Source: Ciona savignyi
Taxonomy: Eukaryota; Chordata; Ascidiacea; Phlebobranchia; Cionidae
Assembly: GCA_000149265.1 (NCBI GenBank)
Contig: CH002622.1
Coordinates: 83,698 to 147,697, forward strand
Direction: 5' to 3'
Length of the DNA: 64,000 bases
In this document: piece after piece, positions 14,215 through 24,930 of the stretch
Numbering within the stretch: the stretch's first letter is position 1
Layout: each line of letters starts with the position of its first letter
Translations under genes and position numbers: made by a program
The notes under the pieces: generated by a model
Database searches by the model: none
What the model was told of the DNA's origin: nothing
Seen by the model: only the letters and a program-made list of their open reading frames with translations

Positions 14215-17200
14215 TTTAAAGTTTAATATTTTTACAACATTAATTAGGTTTTATCTGCTTTGTGATAACAAAAAAACAATTAATGAGCTAAAACATGAAC
14301 ATGACCCAGGGCTACGGGAAACCGATGGACGACCCAACCCACCCTAGCGTTCCGGCAACACTGCTAGGGAAATCGAAGGAATTGCTTGGAAACATGGATG
14401 AAATATATGATTTCCATAGCAATGTATTCCTTGGTTTGCTGGAAGAGTGCGTCGACAATCCTTCAAGTGTGGGAAGATGTTTCCTATCCAAGGTATGGAG
14501 GGTTTTTGTGATCAAAACCTATGTTCCCTGCGGCAGATGCTTTATCGTAAAATAATTATTAGATTTGAAAATATTTCTAACTTGATAATCAACGGTGCAC
14601 TATTGTTTTACCAACGACTACTTTTTTACCAACCTATTCCTATTTCTCAACTGGAAACAGAGTTTTATTTGCATTTAAGAAACAAAAATTAAACCAACAC
14701 CAAGCACAGCAGAATCTAATAACCCAAATGGTCATGATTAAATGACGTCTATTTAACACATGATTATCTCACCCCTTGCTTGTTTAGAAATTTTCTAACA
14801 CTCAAGCATTAGTATTAGTGTTGTGCTGATTTTATTTAAATTTTCCTTTTTTCAGAAAGAAAATTTTGAGATTTACTCGAAATATTGCCAGAACAGCATT
14901 AAATCCGAACAATTGCGTCGATTGGTTGGTGAACAGCATCCATTCTTCATGCAGTGCCAGCAGAAATTGGGACATCGCTTGTCATTAAGCGCCTTTCTAT
15001 TGAAGCCTGTGCAACGGGTCACCAAGTACCAGCTTTTACTACAAGTATGTTTCACTGTAACTGTCTGTACTGTCATATGAAAATTTCTCATGTCATGAAA
15101 AAACAGAAACCCAAAGAATTAGGTATATGAATTTAAAGCTTCTGTTTTAATCAAGAATAGAAAAATTCAGGCTAAAAGTGTTTTATCATAAGTGAATTTA
15201 TTGCACAGATTAATACATTTCTTTCTACAATATGCACATAGAGCAATGTGCATGTTTAATCAGAATAATTGGTACCATTGGCCTTGTGATTGAAAGATTA
15301 ATGATTTAAATTCTACCCAATGAATTGACACATGCATTAAAATAATTAAACAAATGATCTTTCTACAACATAATGCTTACATAATGTAATTCTTAATAAT
15401 ATTCCTAATATAAAAGGACATTGCCTGAACCCAGCGGATTAATGGGTTCTACCAAATTGAAGAAACGTGTGAATCATACAAAGAATGGTGACCCGACGAT
15501 GGGCGCGAGGTGATCTGATGATTGCCCGTGTGTTAAACGCCTTGGTTTCCCCATTCACGAGGATAAAAATGAATATCTTATCCTACCTAACTTTTTTAAA
15601 TGCAACAACGTACAGCAGATTATTGACAAACGACTTATTATAAATACACACAGTTAAGAACAACAAATATTTTAAACTAAACATTGATGGATCTCCTCTT
15701 GTAAGATTTACAATGACACCTCCCACCACCTTAAACCTCATTTTCCAGCAAATGCTAAAGTACAGCAATTCACATTTGAAAGAGCTTCAGACAGCACTGG
15801 ACGCAATGTTGGAAATCCTTAAGTCGGTGAACGATGGAATGCACCAAGTAATGATCACTGGATACCAGGTAAGCTTTGCATTTATTGGAAATACTCTGGA
15901 TACACCACTGCTGATGGATTAAGATGATTGCTTGTATTATAAATGACAGAGATTTAACCGCACATAGTTGAGCGAATGCTCTTACAATGTTTTGTTTAAT
16001 ATTTTTTTCTAAAATCAGTTAAATGTTAGATACCTTTACCCAATATTAAGTTTAATGGTAAATTGATATGGGAGGAATAGAATGTAGAGAATCGGTCCAT
16101 TAGCCAAGTTGGATATTGCGCTTAGCAGCTTTTTAAATTCAAAAACATTGGCGTCAAAGTATTCACTACATTTAGGATGACTTAACATTGCTGGGGAAAC
16201 TTCATCTACAAAGCCAATTTACTATGCAAGTGGACCACAAGAAATCAAGAGTGAAAAGCTTAAAACGCCCGAGGTTCAGGTGAAACTAGATGGAAACTTA
16301 ATACCAGGATAGAATACTTCTTCCCTGTATTGAGAAATAGCAAGGAACGTTATAACTCAGGCAATCTTCAACTAATGCACACTGTGGGGTACCAGAGCTA
16401 TTGCCGGGAGTTGTATATTAAGTCAAATAGCGCAGTTGGTAAAAGCATCTGTGGTATACAGGCAGCCAAAAGGTTGTGGAAACGAAACCAGCCGAAGGTA
16501 ACAAGGTTTGGGAAAGACACATAGAGGAAATTTCATGGACCTGGTAAAACTATTGGGTTGTACTAAAAAAGAAAGTTTTTGTCATATATACCACACATTA
16601 CAATAACGTCAGTAATCCGATGATGGACGTGAGGTAATCTGATGATTTCTTGGGTGCTAACGCTTCCTTACATATTCTCATTTATGGAGAAAAATAATGT
16701 TTATTCTAACCTAGTTCAACCCATATCACAATGCTATATGTCGAGTTGAAAATAAATGTCGGCAGAAGTTTAATTTGGACGCAATATCTACCTTCGGTCA
16801 GTTAATTTCATGCAATGTTACAGCAAAGCAATCCAAAGGCATTTATTTCTCTATGACGATGAAATCTTGATCTGCAAGCCTCAAACGATGGAGTCGTTAG
16901 ATGATAATGACAACCATTTCAAGTCAAACAATCAGTCGGTGGCTTCTGTGGTGAAAAACAAAGGTCCTGAATCCCTGTATAAGAATTCAATTAAGGTTTG
17001 AAATAGGTTATTGGTAATATACGTGTTACTATCTAAGTTGTATATACATATATGTTATAATACTTCACACTCTAATTGAATAAGCAATCTGATTGTAGGT
17101 GTGTGGTGTTTATAATTATTTTAAAATTAGAATAGGATTCTCATGTAGGTGGCACAATAAAGGACGTTATTTTTCTTTATTGATTAAAGTTGGGTTACTA

Positions 17201-18556
17201 AAGGTTTGCAGTGTCCTAGTTTAACAAAGTTTACACCATAGAATATGTATGTGAGAAACTTAGGGGAAGGAGAAAGATATTCATGTTCATGTTTATCCCT
17301 GTGAATGGGAAAACCAAGGGGGTTAACACACGGGCAATCGTCAGATCACCTCGCGCCCACTGTCGGGTTACCGGAGCTATTGCAGTATGTTGTATACGAT
17401 TTAGATATTTCGTTAATTTAGTAGAACCCAAAAATCCGCTGGGTTCAGCCAATGGCCGTTAAGTGACTTGCCCAAGAACACAACCGACCAGCAAGCGACC
17501 AGTTTCGAACCTGCAAGCATTTGGCCGAAAGGCGACGCACTAACTCACAAGACTAATCAGTTAGACCATTGTACTTAAAATTTATCTCGCATTACAATTC
17601 TAGCGGTCCATTGCTTAATGATTGAAATTTGTTGTGATCATTACCCATTATATCTGAACCACAGATGGAAAATGCTGGAATGTTAGACACGATTAAAAGC
17701 GACCCCCGTAAGTTCGAAGTATGGTCTGAAGGAAGGGAACATGTCTACACGTTACAAGCACCAACCATCATTACAAAGCAGGAATGGATAAAAGGCCTCA
17801 AATCAATCTTGATGAATAAAACCATTAATACACACTGTGGGTTTAAATATTTATAGCAGTTTTCTTTTTTTTATTTATTAGATAGTCAATTCAGTTTTTC
17901 GTTTATACTTGTGTTTATGGTGAAGATAGTTTTATACATAACGCGTGGGTGTGTGTTATGTTGAACACGTATGGCTGGTATTTCGTCATTTTCACGTCAT
18001 CCATGCTTTTCTAACAGCCAAAGAAGTTACAACCCGGAAACCATCATCTACTCCCGCGGTAGCTTACGTCAGACCAAAAACGGCCGAACCCGAAGTGAAA
18101 ACGACCAAATTAAAAACCAAACGATCGACAAGTTTATCTGTTACTGATATAAAGGTGAGATTATATGTAAATCAACTGATATTTTATTGATTATACGGCG
18201 CTATTACCGTGTGTTGTATCTGATTGAGCGTTCCTTCACTTTGAGTAGAATGTATTATTCTAATGGTATTGGGTAATTATAGCTAAGTGGCTTGTCTAGA
18301 AAACAGCAGTCTGTCTATGTAATCATAACACCCCACCCATTAAGCTTCGGGTCAAGGTGGTAGTTTCTTTAATGCAGGGTATTCAGAGCTCATGCTTGCA
18401 CTCATGAGTAGATTGAACCATTTTTCCACCCCCTGCATAAACATGATAGTTTTATTTTATCAATAAAATAATAATTGGGGAGTAAAATTAATTATTATTA
18501 TTCTACAGGTTGAATGCAGTGCACCTAACTTCAAACAATTATCCATTGATCACTGA
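3439..18556 (+). CDS. MCF2L: Dbl-family Rho guanine-nucleotide exchange factor, DBS/MCF2L type
   Basis: Expected to exchange GDP for GTP on Rho-type GTPases (CDC42/RhoA in the family) at membranes. Exons: 3439-3895 (tentative), 4109-4319, 6607-6697, 7261-7380, 7916-8032, 8629-8778, 9373-9476, 10176-10278, 10605-10739, 11535-11726, 11986-12183, 12609-12800, 13170-13196, 13558-13664, 13857-13923, 14310-14492, 14856-15044, 15749-15868, 16176-16279, 16824-16995, 17665-17836, 18018-18154, 18509-18556. All phases join; 1131 residues. Sec14/CRAL-TRIO lies at about 185-380 (GSPVICFPHFPG, ILDRRKDKW, LVLKPLGF), a spectrin-like helical stretch at 385-690, DH at 735-921 (HVMKELVSTEKTYI, LLKPVQRVTKYQLLLQ) and PH at 922-1065 (QRHLFLYDDEILI). 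The tail ends in a short basic Ser/Thr-rich stretch; the SH3 domain of many vertebrate MCF2L forms is not found. The PH-start exon at 16176 has a weak acceptor and is placed by homology. The 27-base exon at 13170 is placed by phase. Confidence 0.92.
4374..4670 (-). mobile_element. SINE-A copy (tRNA-headed, full length)
   Basis: Plus-strand order is tail (GGATATTCATG), body (AACCCATTAATCC) and head (GCACTACACC...AGACTAAC). It lies in the RhoGEF intron about 55 bases after the exon ending at 4319. Confidence 0.85.
5795..6088 (-). mobile_element. SINE-A copy (full length)
   Basis: Complete from the GATAGGATATT tail to the head AGACTAACCGGCTGGAC; in the same RhoGEF intron as the copy at 4374. 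Confidence 0.85.
7505..7788 (+). mobile_element. SINE-A copy (full length)
   Basis: Head GTCCGACCGATTGGTCTGG, B-box-like GCAGGTTCTGAACTGG (mutated), tail ATAAATATCCTATC. Confidence 0.85.
8253..8588 (-). mobile_element. SINE-A copy with internal triplication
   Basis: Full-length copy in which the segment containing AAAACCAAGGGGGTTAACAC is present three times (about 8278-8358). It ends 40 bases before the RhoGEF exon at 8629. Confidence 0.85.
10752..10835 (+). mobile_element. SINE-A 3' fragment
   Basis: Only the tail third (GAGGTGATCTGATGATTA to ATCCTATCC) remains, 12 bases after the RhoGEF exon ending at 10739. Confidence 0.75.
14178..14209. repeat. (AT)n microsatellite
   Basis: About sixteen AT dinucleotides in an intron of the RhoGEF, upstream of the exon at 14310. 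Confidence 0.9.
15420..15587 (+). mobile_element. SINE-A copy, head missing
   Basis: Starts at ACATTGCCTGAACCCAGCGG; part of the middle (CACACTGCAATAGCTCC) is also lost. Confidence 0.75.
16330..16710 (+). mobile_element. decayed SINE-A-like sequence
   Basis: Scrambled remnants (ATGCACACTGTGGGGTACCAGAGCTATTG reduced to pieces, GACGTGAGGTAATCTGATGA, tail-like end) in the intron that interrupts the PH domain. Confidence 0.4.
17269..17567 (-). mobile_element. SINE-A copy (full length)
   Basis: Tail has a duplicated TTCATG; the rest is close to consensus. It ends about 95 bases before the RhoGEF exon at 17665. Confidence 0.85.
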
Positions 18557-18607
18557 ATACTTGTACTAATCATTTTTCAATACTGTGACGTTTTTTTATT
18601 TTTATTC

Positions 18608-18613
18608 AATAAA
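18608..18613 (+). terminator. polyadenylation signal of the RhoGEF gene
   Basis: AATAAA lies 52 bases after the stop at 18554-18556 and is followed by a T-rich stretch, which supports 18509-18556 as the last exon. Confidence 0.7.
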
Positions 18614-19540
18614 CTTTTGTTTTAATTCACATGGCTGCGGTTGTTTTAATTAAATGAATAAACCTACGGGGTTGTGGTGTCCTTGGCAAGGTCCTTTACG
18701 CGCATTTCTTGTCTTGTCGTCAAATGCAGCCGTTCTTGTTTACATTTTATAGATAGATCCATGTATATCAAACCCATAGCAGGCTCTTTGCGTTAACACA
18801 CTACTTTCAATCGGTTTATTTTTTGGAATTGTGTAAAGTGTATTTTCGCGGGGATCCAGTGTTAAAACTCTCGACAGAAAAAAAGAGGACATTCGGTCTT
18901 TACCGTTAACTTGTACTTGTACAAACAATCTATAAAGTATAAAAATAACTGTTGCTTTAAGTATAACTATATTACAGCAGAGAGTAGAATATTTGTTTTA
19001 TCTCATTGCAAAACGCAAGAAATGTTACCACACGGGCAATCATAGTTATACATTATGATTTTCCATCGTTTAATTCTTCGTCACGCTCGTGACAGACATG
19101 TCCGCTCACCAGGTCGTTGGGCGTTAGCAAATTAGATTGAAAGGTCCTGGTTGGCCATTGATGCAACCGACTAAGCAAGCCACGTTTTTTGTATCGACTG
19201 ATAGGCATCTCACTAAACGGCTGGGCTATTTAGCCGGACATTCATGTAGTGATTGAGACCTGTTGTAGTCAAACATAAATAACATGTCGTGGTCCAACTT
19301 TAATAACATGTAGTAGTCAAAATACATAACTTGTCCTAGTTAAATATACATAATATTTCTAGTGTTTTAAGACTTTAACTTCGTTAAACACAGAAACGGG
19401 AAAAGAAGAAACGAATAGACGTTACGCACACAAAAAATAATATATAGACTAAAATAGAGAGTATTATAACTAATAAACATAAATATCCTATCCTATAACG
19501 GAAATATATACAAATAATGTTCCACTTACATTTCTAAATC
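18614..19540. other. intergenic region with decayed repeats
   Basis: No gene is visible. Traces of the tRNA-headed SINE occur at about 18660-18700 and 19020-19240. A loose direct repeat of about 30 bases (a core like CATAACATGT and its variants) runs through 19265-19350. Confidence 0.5.
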
Positions 19541-19546
19541 TCGTTC

Positions 19547-19552
19547 TTTATT
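19547..19552 (-). terminator. polyadenylation signal of the lectin/fibrinogen-like gene
   Basis: TTTATT on the plus strand reads AATAAA on the minus strand, 106 bases past the stop. A second copy lies at 19554-19559. Confidence 0.5.
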
Positions 19553-19657
19553 TTTTATTCTTTTAACGAAATGAAATACCAATGTACATTTTAACACCTT
19601 TTGTTATACGTTTTTAATATTACAATTTTTTTATAATTTTGAACATTTATCATGTCT

Positions 19658-22554
19658 TTAAATCGGCCTGAATTTCATCTCAATAAACTTCAATGAATAT
19701 TTTGTGCCACGAAATGTATTCCAACTTGCAGCTTCATAAGTTGTAGTTTGACAGTTCAGGTACGCCCCGTTCAAATTGGAATGGAAACAATTAACATACC
19801 ACCAAGCTCCATGTTCCATCACAGCGCAATTATTGTGGTGTGAATCGTTGTCAACGTCCTTGGTTGTAAAAGAACGACCGTTGTGGTAACTTAGCGAATC
19901 TCCTACAACAAAAATTTCTACATGACATATTCGTCCGGCCGGTTAGTCTCGCGGTTAAGTGCGACGCCTTTCAATCGAAAGGCTGCAGGTAGGAAACTGG
20001 TCGCTAGCTAGTCGGTTGTTACCTTAGTCAAGGCACTTTACGGACATTGCCTGAACCCAGCAGAATAATGGGTTCTACCAAATTGAAGGAACGTGTCTCT
20101 CGTACACAACACACTGCAATAGCTCCAGTAACCCGACAGTGGGCGCGAGGTGATCTAACGATTGCCCGTGTGTTAACCCCTTGGTTTTCCCATTCGTGGG
20201 GATAAACATGAATATCCTATCCTATATCGCGCTTTACCGCACACTTTTCTTCAGGGCTTTATATCGTTTGATCCTAATTAAATTTGGATTTGTTCTTTTG
20301 CCTAGGTTTGGCGGCCGCGTCCGCTAGATTTATTACATTATATTCTTTTTTTAATGACGTGTTTTAACGACTGTTCGTTTTGCCGTCTTTTCCCGTTCCT
20401 GTGTCGAGATTATATTCGTTTGCCATTTTTAAAAAACTGGGGCAAAAAATGAATAAACTAAACTAAACTAAACTAAACTATATTAATGGTTTAGAAGTTT
20501 ACGACCCATTCTCACCTGCATTTCCAGAATAACCTGAAACTTTCAAGGAATATTCTTCATCCACGGATCCGACGGAAAATGAACTATATAAATCGATTCA
20601 CATAATATTTATTTGTAATATCACTATATATCAGTGTTTGTCTTACCTAAATTTTGCAAATTTCGAAACGTTTTCACAATCTTTCAATTCGATTCTTAAT
20701 TCACAAGCTTTATTTTTAGTTAAAGCATGAAGATTTTCCATTCCTATAAAGTTTAAACATTTATCTAAATCGTTTACTTTTTTGTTAAAAAATACTCGAA
20801 TTTTACCTAACCAAAATTCATTACATAGGTTCCCAAACTTTTCCTGATATTCAGCCCACGTTCGATAGAAGTTTTCAGAACCGTCTGTTCGCCTCTGGAA
20901 TACCTAAAAAGTTCTTAAATTAGTTGTCAATAAATCACAAACTGTCAACAAATCTCTACCGACCAGCCAGCCACCATCGTCAGTGCTTTGATCGCAGTAA
21001 ACTTTCAAGGTTTCATTATTCCTCGGGTTATAAATGTTGTATATCCCACTTTTGTTGTGTCCTGTCCGCAACGCATCTTTGCAGCCTTTAAGTAAACCAA
21101 TGATTATAAAAAGATATAATCATTGAGTAAACCAATGTCAAAAAATATGTCAAAGGCATGAAATTGACTGGCAGTTTAATTTAACAACATTTCCACAAGA
21201 TTTAAAATACAATGCTAAAGTCACCCATTTGACTCCACAAACCGTGAAAAACGGGACAATCTTTCTCGTTACAAATCATGGAATCGACAGAGCGACCAAC
21301 ACAGCCTTCGCTGAGGGCGGAGTCTGCCATGTCTGTGATGCATTGACGCGTACGTCTGGTAACCCCACGTCCACAAGTTACTGAACATTCACTCCATGCT
21401 TGCCAATTCGACCAAGAAGCTGTAGAAAGAAGTATAAATTATTTGATAGGATAGGATATTAATGTTTATCCCCGTGAATGGGAAACCAAGGGGGTTAACA
21501 CACGGGCAATCGTCAGATCCCCTCGCGCCCACCGTCGAGTTACCGGAGCTATTGCAGTGTGTTGTATATGATTCACACGTATCCTTCAATTTAGTAGAAC
21601 CCATTATTCCGCTGGGTTCAGGTAATGTCCGTAAAGTGCCTTGCCCAAGGACACAACTGACTAGCTAGTGACCAGTTTCGAACCTGCAACCTTTTGGTTG
21701 ACGGCGACGCACTTAACCGCTAGACCAACCGGCCGGTGATAACGCCAATACTCAAATATGATCTGCACAAAACGCGGTATAGTTTTTCATTCATAACCAA
21801 AATTTAGTGTTTGTAAAATAATCATTCACAACCACATTATCATTAATAATATTTTGTANNNNNNNNNNNNNNNNNNNNNNNNNNNNNNNNNNNNNNNNNN
21901 NNNNNNNNNNNNNNNNNNNNNNNNNNNNNNNNNNNNNNNNNNNNNNNNNNNNNNNNNNNNNNNNNNNNNNNNNNNNNNNNNNNNNNNNNNNNNNNNNNNN
22001 NNNNNNNNNNNNNNNNNNNNNNNNNNNNNNNNNNNNNNNNNNNNNNNNNNNNNNNNNNNNNNNNNNNNNNNNNNNNNNNNNNNNNNNNNNNNNNNNNNNN
22101 NNNNNNNNNNNNNNNCATACCAAGTAATTAGGTGTTCTTTACGAAGTCTAGGTATTTTACTCTTATAACTTACCTTCAAAATATAACACCCAATCCACAA
22201 TAAGACGGGATTGCCAGCCTGTAGGCTGGTCAGTTCGCTCTAATTCAATCCAAAACCCGGAAGAATCAATATCTTCTACTATTACTTTGAACTTGTGCGG
22301 TAGAGATGGCTGGTAGTTTGTTACTGATGCTTTGACCACAACCGGTACATAATTCAAGCATTTAAAGTAAGCGACGAATACTCTTTTTGTCGGAGAAACC
22401 GAATTAGAGTGAAGCTCAGTACGACCTTGTTGAGGTGCCAGTTCTGCTATACAATGAATTCGCTTTAAAAATTACAAAAGTCATTCAAAAAAGACTTACC
22501 TGATAGAGCAATGTTTAAACTACACAAAACGGCAAACAAAACGAACACTTCCAT
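19658..22554 (-). CDS. secreted H-type-lectin-like / thrombospondin type-1 / fibrinogen-like protein
   Basis: Eight exons on the minus strand: 22554-22500, 22446-22174, 21419-21225, 21085-20964, 20903-20807, 20743-20647, 20583-20516, 19902-19658 (stop TAA at 19660-19658). All phases join; 383 residues. Residues 1-18 are a signal peptide (MEVFVLFAVLCSLNIALS). Residues about 30-108 look like an H-type lectin domain (RVFVAYF, SSGFWIELE, DWVLYF). Residues 110-173 are a thrombospondin type-1 repeat (WSNWQAWSECSVTCGRG). From 174 to the end is a full fibrinogen-like domain: GGWLVFQRRTDGS, SGYSGNAGDSL, the calcium site DVDND, and the ficolin-like HGAWWYVNC and SNLNGAYL. Families with this C-terminal domain bind acetylated or carbohydrate ligands, so a role in recognition or immunity is likely but inferred. 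The N gap (21859-22115) is in the intron between exons 2 and 3; the phases fit without any exon hidden there. Confidence 0.88.
19933..20226 (+). mobile_element. SINE-A copy (full length, near consensus)
   Basis: GTCCGGCCGGTTAGTCTCG head to ATATCCTATCCTAT tail, just upstream (on the gene's own strand) of the last exon of the lectin/fibrinogen-like gene. Confidence 0.88.
20302..20482 (+). mobile_element. repeat with (TAAAC)n tail, copy 1
   Basis: Starts GGTTTGGCGGCCGCGTCCGC and ends GGGGCAAAAAATGAATAAAC followed by repeated TAAAC. It matches 46637-46819 over its whole length. The short tandem tail suggests the 3' end of a non-LTR retrotransposon or a SINE sharing that end. It lies in an intron of the lectin/fibrinogen-like gene. 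Confidence 0.7.
21446..21737 (-). mobile_element. SINE-A copy (full length)
   Basis: Same strand as the host gene; its head ends at 21737. It lies 26 bases upstream (gene sense) of the thrombospondin exon that begins at 21419. Confidence 0.85.
21859..22115. other. assembly gap (257 N)
   Basis: A run of unknown bases inside an intron of the lectin/fibrinogen-like gene. Open frames crossing it are artefacts. Confidence 0.99.
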
Positions 22555-22878
22555 GATAATTAATTTAAATATAGATCAAAATTACATCTGGCCTGCGCAT
22601 AACTCTGTTATTAAAAGTTTGAAAAATAGGTCCTCAAGAACATTTATAGTTTTTATTATATAAATTGCCTTAAAGCTTGCTGGTAACAACATTAAGTAAA
22701 TCTTAAACTATGTTACGGCTCTAGTATTGATAAATATTAATCGGAAAATTAAAGACGAATGAAATACGTACAAAATTCGGTTTGTTGTTATCCGAAAAGC
22801 GAGAGGATGTTGATGACGTCGTATTGACGCTACAAAGGTTGTAGTATTTGTTCTGCGTTCTGGCAACAATGGTACTTT

Positions 22879-23165
22879 GTCCGGCCGTTAGTCTGGTTAT
22901 TTAGTGCGACGACTTTCAATCAAAGGGTTGCAGGTTCGAAACTGGTCGCTAGCTGGTCGGTTGTGTCCTTGGACAAGGCTCATAACGGACATTGCTCGAA
23001 CCCAGTGGATTGATGGGTTCTACCAAATTAAAGGAACGTGTGAATCATACATAACACACTGCAATAGCTCCGGTAACCCGACAGTAGGCGCGAGGTGACC
23101 TGACGATTGCCCGTGTGGTAACCCCCTTGGTTTTCCCATTCACGGGGACAAATCCTATCCTATAT
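22879..23165 (+). mobile_element. SINE-A copy (full length)
   Basis: Head GTCCGGCCGTTAGTCTGG, tail shortened to GGGGACAAATCCTATCC. Confidence 0.85.
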
Positions 23166-23820
23166 ATTTTATAACTCCCGAGTTACCACAGAAAATACTT
23201 TAAGATATAAACGTCATAAGTTAATCCAAAAAACACCATTATTAGTATATAAAAAATCTTAAGACTTACAATCTCCACAAATTAATAGTAAATTTCAATG
23301 CCAAGAACATAGATACCCCATACGCAGAAAGAATATTTTCCGGGAAACCCCCCCAAAACTAAAACGCACACAAACCAGTAATCAGTTTTCTTTAACGCAC
23401 CATAATAACCAGATTTAAATTAACTTATCAGTTAGAATTTTAGGAGTTTGTTAACTAATTATTAATTAGATATGCAGTAACAAATTTTGGACGGAACTTG
23501 TATTGGTAACTTATATCAGATATACCAAGAGTTATTTAGTGACTAGCGAACCCAATCATTTTCATTTCTGCATGCTCTTTACAAATATAACGTACACTCA
23601 ACATAGGTTTTAAAAATAGTGGTGGTTAACAAGTGGTTGACTATGTCTAGTGTCTAGTTTTGTACAAATTTAGTATATGCATTTTGGCTGGAAGCAGGAT
23701 GTTTTGTGCTTCGCGCTAGTGTTTTCTGTTAGCTGTGCAGTTGTGTAATATTACAGCAAACCTTTGTTAAAAAAATTTGCTGATTGTGTATTTTTTATTT
23801 ATTCTATTGGAAAAAAACAG

Positions 23821-24502
23821 ATGCGACTAGGGACAGAACGGTAGTCTGATTTTTCTCTGCTTGGTGGCGCTATTTATTTTTTTAGAATTATCTGGGGAGT
23901 GACTATTTTTGATATTAATGTTAGGGTTGGGGTTAAAGTTAGTTCTGGGGTTGAGATTAGTGTTTGGGACAGGGTTAGAGATACTTTCCATAGCAATCTA
24001 AGTGATCAAAGCGGTCCTGTAGTATTTAGAGGCACCCGCGACTGTCTCATACTAGTTTTCGCAGTTATTAATCGTATTCCTTGTTAGTATAGTGGTAAGT
24101 GTCGCCGCCTGTCACGAGGGAGACTATGGTTCGATTCCCCGACGGGGAGGTTTTTTTCGGGTTTTTAAACTCTTTTGTTTCTTAGTTATAAACAAACTCA
24201 TCATAACGCCGCATTCAGCTTGTCTGAGCATTTTTGGAATTTGTCCAAGCATTGGCTAAAGTAATCGATCTCTTTGCAGTTTTTTTATTGTAAACTTTAT
24301 TTACTTAAAATGCGTAAATGGTGTAATAAACATGGGGCTAGAGTTAGTGTTAGTCTTGCGGTTTAGTTTAGTGTTCAGGAATGGGTTAAATTAGTGTCCG
24401 TAATTTTAGTTAGTAGTTTTCCTCCTCCCCGCTTTAGTACTGCTGATAAATAGCGCCATCCAGCAGAGAAAAATCAGACTACCGTTCTGTCTCTAGACGC
24501 AT
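23821..24502. mobile_element. terminal-inverted-repeat element (682 bp), non-autonomous
   Basis: The left end (23821-23876) and right end (about 24445-24502) are inverted copies of about 56 bases with only a few mismatches. Both begin ATGCG, followed by a CTAG core, GACAGAACGGTAGTCTG and, further in, GGCGCTATTTA. No transposase frame lies between them, so this is a MITE or foldback-type element. The interior holds G/T-rich blocks (GGGTTGGGGTTA and variants), a segment matching one end of the smaller element at 26740, and a tRNA-Asp-like sequence. No clear target-site duplication is seen; only GAAAAAAA occurs on both flanks. Confidence 0.8.
24078..24149 (+). tRNA. tRNA-Asp(GUC)-like sequence, probably decayed
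   Basis: The 72 bases follow eukaryotic tRNA-Asp closely: acceptor strand TCCTTGT pairs with ACGGGGA, the A-box region is TTAGTATAGTGG, the anticodon loop is CTGTCAC, the B box is GGTTCGATTCC, and the discriminator is G. A run of seven T after 24150 could end Pol III transcription. The anticodon stem has two mismatches (27-43 and 30-40) and the T stem two more (50-64, 51-63), so a working tRNA is doubtful. It lies inside the inverted-repeat element. Confidence 0.7.
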
Positions 24503-24930
24503 GTGAAAAAAAACTTCCCAATAGACAAGAGTTACTCGCTCAAAAATGTTAAGGAAACTCATGTAGGGCTTCCAGTTTGCAGATCATATCTTCAAAATTA
24601 AGTTGTGCAAAAACCAGTGGCTTTCTGTGGCAGGACAGCCCATTTTGTGGCAAATATTCTTTGTTTTTATTTTTACATCCGATTAGGAAACGAAAAAATG
24701 TTTCAATCGAATTGAAGAATTTTATTTATAAAATTTGTATACCAGCGAAAAATTAGCAAGAGTAATTAGTTAACCTGAAAACACTTCAAAAGGTCCAGTA
24801 CCAATAGCTGACAGTAGGCATATGGTAATCTGATTGCGTTAGTGACTGTTCCCGTTCCAGGGTTTAAAACATAAATATCCATTTTTAATCATTAAGTTTA
24901 AATTTCCTAGGTCACATTTTAACTTAAAAA

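Noticed and set aside
21791-22200. Open frames of 91-124 codons across the N run
   Set aside because: They consist almost wholly of unknown bases.
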